Source: Sphingobacteriales bacterium
Lineage (GTDB): Bacteria; Bacteroidota; Bacteroidia; Chitinophagales; Chitinophagaceae
Assembly: GCA_004294195.1 (NCBI GenBank)
Contig: REAQ01000170.1
Location: forward strand, 1 to 5,328
DNA length: 5,328 bases
Direction of reading: 5' to 3'
Of this stretch, positions 1-5,328 are shown piece after piece. A program made the position numbers and the translations under genes. How positions within the stretch are numbered: the stretch's first letter is position 1; every line of letters starts with the position of its first letter. The notes under the pieces are model-generated. The model was not told where the DNA came from, searched no databases, and was given only the letters and a program-made list of their open reading frames with translations.

Positions 1-3000
1 GCCTGCCCAGGAACGCTCTCCGCATGTACAAACATGGAAAGCTTTTTATACTGCCTCAGATCAAGTACCAGATTTTTAAAGACGCCGCGCGATTCACCTT
101 CCCGAAGATTACCCAGAACCATACTGAGGGCCTGTTCATTTTGTAAGATATTGATGCCGCCATTGCTCAATGCCTGCACCCTTTCAATGCCGGGTGGGGT
201 GCGATACGGCACGGGTTCTTTCTTGTCATTCTCTTCGATATTGACAGCAGACACATTGAATGTAGTAGATCCGTTCAGGTCAACCGGAGTGTACTGTCCT
301 GCGGTATCCAATTCAAAAGTGAACCTGCGCCAGTTGTTACGTACCAGTTCCAGCTTGGCGAAACGCATCACAGTGGAATCCTCAAAATCAGTTAGGAACA
401 TCCGCATGAAACGGATCGATTTAAAATCAGGAATCTCTCCTACACGTCTGTAATACTGAGAAATCGGCACCCGGAACTGATACCAGGTTTGTGATTCTTT
501 GTTGCCATTCGGTAGATCTACGGATACCAATTTTTTATCGATGATAAAATTTTGACCTACCTGCATGGAAGGATGGTTGGCGGGCTTGAAATCTACTTTA
601 TACTGGAAGTATTCTTCTGCTTCATTCAGGGTATTGTCCCTGTTCAGGTCTTCATTGTCAGGATACAATGTGAAGGCAGATGCAAACTGAGAATTATTAT
701 CCGCCACTGGCGAGTTGCCCTGCGGATTGGTAAACTCTTTATAACGGCCAAGGATACCTGTACTTTGCTGGTCATATAATGGATCACGATAATAGCGGAA
801 ATTATCCGTTGATGGATCCACACTCGCTTTCTGGTAAACCAATGATCCTGTGCCAAATCTCGTGGCGAGATCCTGCAGGTACTGTGCCCGGAAACGAATC
901 TCTGCTGAGTCTTCCAAACCATCAAAACCCACATCCTGGAATGGCCTGTCCGCAGGTTCATTGCTGAAACCTGTGGTGACCTGGATCGGATTCAACGGCA
1001 TGCGCCCCCAGTTAGAAGTTGTAGTTGATGCAGGAATAGAAGGTGTGGGCAATCCATTTTCATAAAAACGCCGCGAGTCTTTCAACACATCTTCAGACAC
1101 ATTACCAAGGTTGATATACATGCTACCACCCTGCGGATTGGTATTTTTAATAAATGGATCCAATACCCAGAAATCGAGGAATTCAATATTCGCTGTTTCA
1201 AAATCTGTTTGATCGATGGCTCGCATGATCCCTCCCCATCGGCTCCTCGGGTTCTGCAATTTTCCATTAGCATTCAGGTTTAATGCATCGTAGTTATAAG
1301 GTCCTTTGTCTTTCGGATAATAGGCCAGGTCAAAAGTGACGAGCTGGTTTTGTCCGAAATCAGGTGTTCTTTGTGGGAATATCTCTTGTTGCGAAACGGG
1401 CCTCACACGGGGGTCAGATAGTTCTTCTAAATCCTTGATCGGGTTATTCGGATTTCTCCTTTCCTGCAATTGCGGTTCAATATTATACCAGGATAGTTTC
1501 GCCCTGTTTCTGCCGTAGTTGATGTCGTCAAATAAATTGGCCTCAGGAAACAAAATATTTCCTGAGAGATCTGTAGCTCCTTTCGGCGTAGAGGCCAGTG
1601 CCCAGCTGATCAAAGGAAAACGAAGATCGATGCTGGCCTTGGTGCCTTCGAAATCATCCACATACACCAGGCCTTCTGCACCTTTACCAATTTGCGGTGC
1701 ATGGCCGGGTTTCAATTGCGCAGCTTCTGCAAATGCATTGATGGTAGAAACACCTGTTGGTTTATAAAACGGTAGTTTGCCCAGCCACTTTGTAAGCCTC
1801 GGTAATTCATCTTGGTAACTCAAGTCCACACCCAACATTGTATTCCGGATAGGATCCATGCCATATTCCATCTTGGTAAAGAATGGTCGTTCACTTAGAC
1901 GAACCATCGTACCACCCACTGATAGTTTTCTGTTCACGAGATAATCCCATCGCAATCCTAAATAGGTTCGCTGCTGCACACCGAAGGTGGCGTTGTTTTC
2001 ATAGTTCACCTGAATAGGTAGATTGGCACGTTTGATGGCTTCATTGATGATACGGATGCTTCCGGAAACGTAATCAATGGTGTAATCAACGTTTTCTCTC
2101 AACACTTGTCCCCCTGCCGTTACTTGAACCGATCCCTGCGGAACGTTGTACGCATTCAACGGAATCTCGCCGCTGGCGGATCCACTGGTACGTGCCGATC
2201 CCTTGAAGATGAACCGGTTCAGGTTGGCATAGGTTTGGGCGATGGCCTTGATGGTGTCATACAAAGGATAGAAGAGATACTTTTCCCTCAATGCCGGGTT
2301 GGAGGTGAATGCATATTCCAGGTCACGTCCAAACGGTTCCAGCACAGGGAACACGATCCTGCTTTGCGGAGACACTACCGTGTATCCTTCAATGTAATCG
2401 AACACACCATCCGGCTGTGGATCATTCTGGTTGTTCAATCGGTCCAGGTTAACCAGTGTCAGCAGGGGCACACCGGCCTGGTCACCTTCCGGGAGATATC
2501 TTTTCTCACCGGCACTTGGTTCTTCATATAATATATTAAACTGAAAATCCTGGCGTTCCAGGCTTCCATATCCAACAGTGTAAATATTTTTCATCATCAG
2601 ATCCCAGATCGGCAAACGGGTCCGTGGTGATGTTGCCTTCAACAATTTGAGGAAGAGAATTTTCTGCACACCGGATAGTGAATCCACCGGTACGTCCTGC
2701 GAGAACTCACCCACCTGGTACACTTTACCATTCACGGTGTATTGAAACGCTATACCCAACACCTCATCTGGTTGTAGTGTCACATTAAGACTCAGGTAAC
2801 CGAGTTGCCTGTTGAAGCTATACTGCGTACTGTCCAGTTTGCGTGCAAAGGTTTTTTCAAAATCCTGCACTGGCAACAGTCCAAGGCCGTTGAGTTTATT
2901 GACGATGAGGGCCGGGTTCCTGCTATTGGGATCAGAAACGATTTTGCTATACAGGTCGTTTGAATTATTAGTGGGATACTGCCCGCCCTGAGAATTGATG

Positions 3001-4169
3001 ATCGGTGGTTGCTGAAAGGGATTCACCTCGCCCAGATCCATCAGTCCTACCACATCCCTGGTGTCTTTGGTGGTTCCGGTTCTGTTGGTCACCCAAACTT
3101 CCAGTCGCATGATCTGGATCTGCGAGTTGATAAACGGAGCGTTGGCCATCGCCTTATTATAGTTCTCCCGGAAATACTGCGCCATCAGGAAGTGTCTGTT
3201 CTCCTCATAAGCATCAGCCTTGATGTTGAACTGCTGGGTGTTGTTGCCGCCTTGCACGTTGATGGATTGGCGTTGGGAACGCTGGCTCGCAAAGATGCCC
3301 GTTACCCAAAGCTTACCAAACTGCATCTGCGTTTTAATACCAAACAGCTGCTGCGCACCGGGGATCAAAGTACCCTTGGTGGCAAATGAAGTATTGCCGA
3401 TCTCGATCTTCTTAAAGATCTCATCCTGGCTTCCGGTATAGTCGAGTTTTAACTGGTTCTCAAAATCAAAAGTGCTTTGTGTGTTGTAGCTGATCGGCAT
3501 CTTGAGCTTATCGCCGATATTACCCACCACGTTCAGGTTGGCATTCATGTCGAAATCAAAACCACCATTCTTCCTTGCCCTCTCCGGAAGGGTTGGGTTC
3601 TTGATGTTCTGACCCTGATAGCCTACGCGGAGGTTTACTTCCCCCTGCGGCCGGATGTCTACCTTGCCTTTGCCGAAGAGACGATTGAAGAGACCATCGT
3701 GCATCTCCAATTTGGGTTTCTGGGAATGCTGGTTGAGCAGGCTGATGGTATTGGCCCGGTCCCGGAAATAATCCGCCTCCATCTGCCTGTTGCGGATGCG
3801 GGCATACTCCTCAAAGGTCAACGCCGTAGGTTTGCGATAGTATTTGTTGCCGATCTTTTCGTAGATGTAGTACATCTTCGTTTCCGGATCATAGACCACT
3901 GAATCACGGATATTGGAAGGGTCCTTGAGGTTGAATGGATTTCTGTTAGTGTAGGTGTATTTATCTCCCCGGCGGTCCTGGATGGGGAACCTTAATGAAT
4001 CGTTACCGGTCACCGCCGTGTCTACCGGGTTGATCAGTGCCTTACTGGTGCTGTCAGGCACGCGTTTACTGCTATCACTGGGTTGCTGGGCATGCACGGA
4101 GAGGCTGCCTGCGCAAACAGTGAAGAAAACAAAACAGGTAAGAAACAAAAATACTGACCTTGTCGGCAA
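1..4169 (-). CDS. sprA: SprA, type IX secretion outer-membrane translocon (3' end cut off)
   Basis: Encodes the N-terminal ~1,389 residues of SprA (called Sov in Porphyromonas). From family knowledge, SprA is the very large (about 2,400 residues) outer-membrane beta-barrel through which the type IX system exports gliding adhesins and other cargo, working with PorV and a plug protein. Roughly 58% of a typical SprA is present. The frame is open from 4199 to base 1 with no stop. Numbering from the TTG at 4169: signal peptide 1-27; polar low-complexity stretch ~28-75; YIYEKIGNKYYRKP ~101-114; a first SprA_N-like module ~170-365 containing FDFENQLKLDYTG and LEVWVTNRTG (356-365); NLDRLNNQNDPQPDGVFDYI (574-593); VPQGSVQVTAGG ~676-687; VYVDDFEG (835-842); KGPYNYD ~955-961; RWGGIMR ~977-983; NWGRMPLNPIQVT ~1053-1065; DNTLNEAEEYFQY ~1178-1190; LRQYKKLSMFVHAE (1371-1384). 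Family-typical motifs in the right order argue for an intact gene. It follows ruvA by 30 nt and has no promoter of its own that I can see. Confidence 0.97.
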   Translation of the reverse strand, partial: MPTRSVFLFLTCFVFFTVCAGSLSVHAQQPSDSSKRVPDSTSKALINPVDTAVTGNDSLRFPIQDRRGDKYTYTNRNPFNLKDPSNIRDSVVYDPETKMYYIYEKIGNKYYRKPTALTFEEYARIRNRQMEADYFRDRANTISLLNQHSQKPKLEMHDGLFNRLFGKGKVDIRPQGEVNLRVGYQGQNIKNPTLPERARKNGGFDFDMNANLNVVGNIGDKLKMPISYNTQSTFDFENQLKLDYTGSQDEIFKKIEIGNTSFATKGTLIPGAQQLFGIKTQMQFGKLWVTGIFASQRSQRQSINVQGGNNTQQFNIKADAYEENRHFLMAQYFRENYNKAMANAPFINSQIQIMRLEVWVTNRTGTTKDTRDVVGLMDLGEVNPFQQPPIINSQGGQYPTNNSNDLYSKIVSDPNSRNPALIVNKLNGLGLLPVQDFEKTFARKLDSTQYSFNRQLGYLSLNVTLQPDEVLGIAFQYTVNGKVYQVGEFSQDVPVDSLSGVQKILFLKLLKATSPRTRLPIWDLMMKNIYTVGYGSLERQDFQFNILYEEPSAGEKRYLPEGDQAGVPLLTLVNLDRLNNQNDPQPDGVFDYIEGYTVVSPQSRIVFPVLEPFGRDLEYAFTSNPALREKYLFYPLYDTIKAIAQTYANLNRFIFKGSARTSGSASGEIPLNAYNVPQGSVQVTAGGQVLRENVDYTIDYVSGSIRIINEAIKRANLPIQVNYENNATFGVQQRTYLGLRWDYLVNRKLSVGGTMVRLSERPFFTKMEYGMDPIRNTMLGVDLSYQDELPRLTKWLGKLPFYKPTGVSTINAFAEAAQLKPGHAPQIGKGAEGLVYVDDFEGTKASIDLRFPLISWALASTPKGATDLSGNILFPEANLFDDINYGRNRAKLSWYNIEPQLQERRNPNNPIKDLEELSDPRVRPVSQQEIFPQRTPDFGQNQLVTFDLAYYPKDKGPYNYDALNLNANGKLQNPRSRWGGIMRAIDQTDFETANIEFLDFWVLDPFIKNTNPQGGSMYINLGNVSEDVLKDSRRFYENGLPTPSIPASTTTSNWGRMPLNPIQVTTGFSNEPADRPFQDVGFDGLEDSAEIRFRAQYLQDLATRFGTGSLVYQKASVDPSTDNFRYYRDPLYDQQSTGILGRYKEFTNPQGNSPVADNNSQFASAFTLYPDNEDLNRDNTLNEAEEYFQYKVDFKPANHPSMQVGQNFIIDKKLVSVDLPNGNKESQTWYQFRVPISQYYRRVGEIPDFKSIRFMRMFLTDFEDSTVMRFAKLELVRNNWRRFTFELDTAGQYTPVDLNGSTTFNVSAVNIEENDKKEPVPYRTPPGIERVQALSNGGINILQNEQALSMVLGNLREGESRGVFKNLVLDLRQYKKLSMFVHAESVPGQ
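4089..4169 (-). other. SprA signal peptide (Sec type)
   Basis: Codons 1-27 from the TTG start read as a classic Sec signal: a short n-region with one positive charge (Arg4), a hydrophobic core from about Val6 to Gly21 rich in Phe, Leu and Val, and a c-region ending V-H-A followed by Gln-Gln, giving a likely cleavage after Ala27. The Cys residues at 12 and 19 are not in a convincing lipobox, so lipoprotein processing is unlikely. An outer-membrane protein such as SprA needs this export signal, and it is the main reason for choosing this start. Confidence 0.8.
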
Positions 4170-4171
4170 TG

Positions 4172-4179
4172 TCCTTTTT
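4172..4179 (-). promoter_or_regulatory. A-rich/purine stretch ahead of the sprA TTG start
   Basis: AAAAAGGA lies on the minus strand ending two bases before the proposed TTG start (4169-4167). It resembles a Shine-Dalgarno core but the spacing is shorter than usual. Bacteroidota often depend on A-rich, unstructured leaders more than on Shine-Dalgarno pairing, so it may act in that way. Coupling to ruvA translation, whose stop is 30 nt upstream in the same frame, is another possible route for initiation. A second in-frame TTG seven codons downstream (4148-4146) is an alternative but would lose the n-region arginine. Confidence 0.4.
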
Positions 4180-4199
4180 GTTGGTAGCGTAGAGTTGAC

Positions 4200-4781
4200 T
4201 CAAATAGACTGTAAGGCTTTTTTGATCAGTTGTTCAAGATTATAATTGCTATTGCCGCTTAGCGCTTTTTTAATGGCTCCTTCAGCAGCAGGTTTTGGTA
4301 TGCCCAGGGCTTGTAAGGCATTTAACGCATCCTGCTCTAAAGTATTGTATATGAGGCCCGAATTAACGTTTTGGCTATCCAACTTACCCAGTTTATCCCT
4401 CAACTCCAAAACAATTCTTTCGGCCGTTTTTTTACCGATGCCTTTGATCCCTTCCAGCTGCTTGGTGTTACCCGCCAGGATGGCCAGCTGGATCTCCTCC
4501 GGCTTCATGGAAGACAACATCATTCTGGCCGTTGCTGCACCCACCCCACTGATGGAGATTAATTTTACGAACATCGATTTCTCGTCCTGGTCAAAGAAGC
4601 CATAAAGGGTGTGTCCGTCTTCCTTGATCTGGAGATGAGTGTAAAGGGTTCCCTTTTCCAGGCTGTTGATTTTTCCATAGGTGTGAAGAGAGATATTCAC
4701 TTCATACCCCACGCCCTGTACGTCAACATAGACCATAGCAGGCGATTTGTAGGCGAAGGTTCCCTTCAGGTAGGCGATCAT
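4200..4781 (-). CDS. ruvA: Holliday junction branch migration protein RuvA
   Basis: Complete gene, 193 residues, the usual length for RuvA. RuvA binds four-way DNA junctions as a tetramer and loads the RuvB helicase rings that drive branch migration; RuvC then cuts the junction. From the chosen ATG (4781-4779) the protein opens MIAYLKGTF, matching the typical MIxYxxG start of the family. Residues 1-~63 form the OB-fold domain (GVGYEV at 24-29, DGHTLYGFF at 55-63). Two helix-hairpin-helix motifs follow: SGVGAATA (78-85) and KGIGKKTAERI (113-123). After a linker, ~150-193 is the C-terminal RuvB-contacting domain (DALNALQALGIPKPAAEGAI). An in-frame ATG at 4835 would add 18 residues, but that stretch runs across the putative promoter and does not look like RuvA. 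The TGA stop is in the same frame as sprA downstream. Confidence 0.96.
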   Translation of the reverse strand: MIAYLKGTFAYKSPAMVYVDVQGVGYEVNISLHTYGKINSLEKGTLYTHLQIKEDGHTLYGFFDQDEKSMFVKLISISGVGAATARMMLSSMKPEEIQLAILAGNTKQLEGIKGIGKKTAERIVLELRDKLGKLDSQNVNSGLIYNTLEQDALNALQALGIPKPAAEGAIKKALSGNSNYNLEQLIKKALQSI

Positions 4782-4786
4782 GGACG

Positions 4787-4794
4787 CAAAAGTA
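4787..4794 (-). promoter_or_regulatory. Bacteroidota -7 box for ruvA (and probably sprA)
   Basis: TACTTTTG on the minus strand matches the Bacteroidota -7 consensus TAnnTTTG. Only five bases (CGTCC) separate its last G from the ruvA ATG, so transcription would begin at or within a few bases of the start codon and leave no room for a ribosome binding site. I do not see a clear -33 TTTG box at the expected ~19-bp spacing. No other promoter-like site appears between ruvA and sprA, so this one likely serves both genes. Confidence 0.55.
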
Positions 4795-4811
4795 CGGCCA
4801 GAAAATGAAAA

Positions 4812-4842
4812 TTGCCGTTCCACAAGCGGAAACAACGGTCAA
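4812..4842. promoter_or_regulatory. Imperfect inverted repeat midway between divergent promoters
   Basis: The arm TTGCCGTTCC (4812-4821) is followed by GG at 4828-4829 and by AACGGTCAA (4834-4842). This gives an imperfect dyad with outer arms TTG-CCGTT / AACGG-T-CAA, one bulged base, and an inner CC/GG pair around a six-base loop. Its centre (~4827) is close to the midpoint between the two -7 boxes. It could be an operator shared by ruvA and fabH, or chance; there is no T-run, so it does not look like a terminator. Confidence 0.22.
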
Positions 4843-4854
4843 TAATAAAAATAT

Positions 4855-4862
4855 TAGTTTTG
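4855..4862 (+). promoter_or_regulatory. Bacteroidota -7 box for fabH
   Basis: TAGTTTTG matches TAnnTTTG and follows an AT-rich stretch (about 4841-4854). The start of transcription would be near 4867-4869, giving a leader of about 13-15 nt before the fabH ATG at 4882. That leader contains no purine-rich Shine-Dalgarno sequence. No convincing -33 TTTG is seen upstream, so the call rests on the -7 box and its position. Confidence 0.5.
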
Positions 4863-4881
4863 TGGCCGATAACATTCATGC

Positions 4882-5328
4882 ATGAGAACAAAGATCACCG
4901 CAGCCATTACCGCCGTAGGCGCCTATCTGCCACCCGATAAACTGACCAACGCCGACCTGGAAAAACTGGTAGACACCAACGACGAATGGATAAGGAGCCG
5001 CACCGGTATTGAGGAGCGCAGGATCCTGAAAGGCGAAGGCCTGGCCACTTCAGACATGGTGGTGCCGGCGGTGAAGATGGTGCTGGAGAAAAGAGGGATC
5101 TCTGCAGAGGACATCGATTGCCTCATTGTGGCTACCGTTACGCCGGATATGATGTTCCCATCCACGGCTAATGTGGCTTGTCATAAACTCGGCGCAAAGA
5201 ATGCCTGGGGATTTGATATCCTGGCGGCCTGCTCCGGCTTCCTGTATGCACTGACCACGGGTGCTTCCCTGATTGAAAGTGGCCGTTACCGCAGGGTTGT
5301 TGTGGTGGGGGCCGATAAAATGAGTTCT
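4882..5328 (+). CDS. fabH: Beta-ketoacyl-ACP synthase III, FabH family (3' end cut off)
   Basis: The first 149 codons of a FabH-type condensing enzyme, about 45% of the usual ~330 residues. FabH joins acetyl-CoA (or a branched acyl-CoA) to malonyl-ACP in the cytoplasm to begin fatty-acid synthesis. Visible family features are DTNDEWIRSRTGIEERRI (31-48), ATVTPDMMFPSTA (84-96), the active-site segment ILAACSGFLYAL with the nucleophile Cys117, and VVVVGADKMSS at the window end. The catalytic His and Asn of the triad lie beyond the edge. The ATG at 4882 gives a normal N-terminus; an overlapping ATG at 4878 is in another frame that soon stops. The gene is divergent from ruvA. In this part of the sequence there is no plsX or rpmF upstream, the common partners of the housekeeping fabH, so it could be either the main FabH or a second copy. 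Confidence 0.93.
   Translation, partial: MRTKITAAITAVGAYLPPDKLTNADLEKLVDTNDEWIRSRTGIEERRILKGEGLATSDMVVPAVKMVLEKRGISAEDIDCLIVATVTPDMMFPSTANVACHKLGAKNAWGFDILAACSGFLYALTTGASLIESGRYRRVVVVGADKMSS

Noticed and set aside
2106..2531. 141-residue plus-strand open frame
   Set aside because: It lies antisense to highly conserved SprA codons (the DPQPDGVFDYIEG region) and shows no recognisable domain, so it is a shadow.
3477..3902. 141-residue plus-strand open frame with hydrophobic stretches
   Set aside because: It is antisense to the conserved N-terminal SprA module, and its residues simply mirror SprA codons; no family features.
4170..4199. Terminator or independent promoter between ruvA and sprA
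   Set aside because: The 30-nt gap has neither a hairpin with a T-run nor a TAnnTTTG box; cotranscription is the simpler reading.
4140..4202. RuvA-SprA fusion by readthrough of the in-frame TGA
   Set aside because: The frames are in phase, but a Sec signal peptide directly follows and would be internal in a fusion, while RuvA must stay cytoplasmic; separate translation is far more likely.
4427..4433. Run of seven T on the plus strand (A7 in ruvA) as a programmed frameshift site
   Set aside because: The codon phase (GGT AAA AAA ACG) does not fit the X XXY YYZ slippery pattern and the intact frame encodes a normal second helix-hairpin-helix motif, so it is only a homopolymer.
4782..4835. 18-residue N-terminal extension of RuvA from the ATG at 4835
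   Set aside because: The added residues do not resemble RuvA, which normally starts MIxYxxG exactly at 4781, and the extension spans the TACTTTTG promoter box.
4923..5165. 80-residue minus-strand open frame
   Set aside because: It is antisense to the conserved N-terminal half of FabH, which has clear family motifs in the plus frame.

Overview
The window comes from a Bacteroidota genome, most likely a member of the Chitinophagaceae or a close relative. Three things point there: a long SprA-type gene, the ruvA-sprA gene order known from gliding Bacteroidota, and TAnnTTTG-type -7 promoter boxes that lie very close to start codons with no Shine-Dalgarno sequence. The family-level placement is inferred from protein character and moderate GC, and it is tentative.

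Layout. Positions 1-4169 (minus strand) are one uninterrupted reading frame: the first ~1,389 codons of sprA, whose 3' end lies beyond the left edge. I read the frame codon by codon across the whole stretch and found no stop and no frameshift. It has no in-frame ATG near its beginning and appears to start at a TTG that opens a good signal peptide. Upstream of it, 30 nt away on the same strand, is a complete ruvA (4200-4781). A 100-bp intergenic region (4782-4881) holds two divergent promoters. On the plus strand a fabH-like gene starts at 4882 and runs off the right edge (149 codons present).

How the genes relate. SprA is the giant outer-membrane barrel of the type IX secretion system, which exports gliding adhesins and other cargo carrying a type IX C-terminal signal. 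RuvA is the Holliday-junction-binding partner of RuvB. FabH starts fatty-acid synthesis. The first two probably share a transcript. That linkage is a known order in the phylum and not an obvious functional pathway. fabH is transcribed away from them.

I found no mobile element, CRISPR array, RNA gene or recognisable new system. The points worth a second look are the non-ATG start of sprA, the near-leaderless ruvA promoter, an imperfect dyad midway between the divergent promoters, and a variable-looking Gln/Asn-rich linker in SprA.
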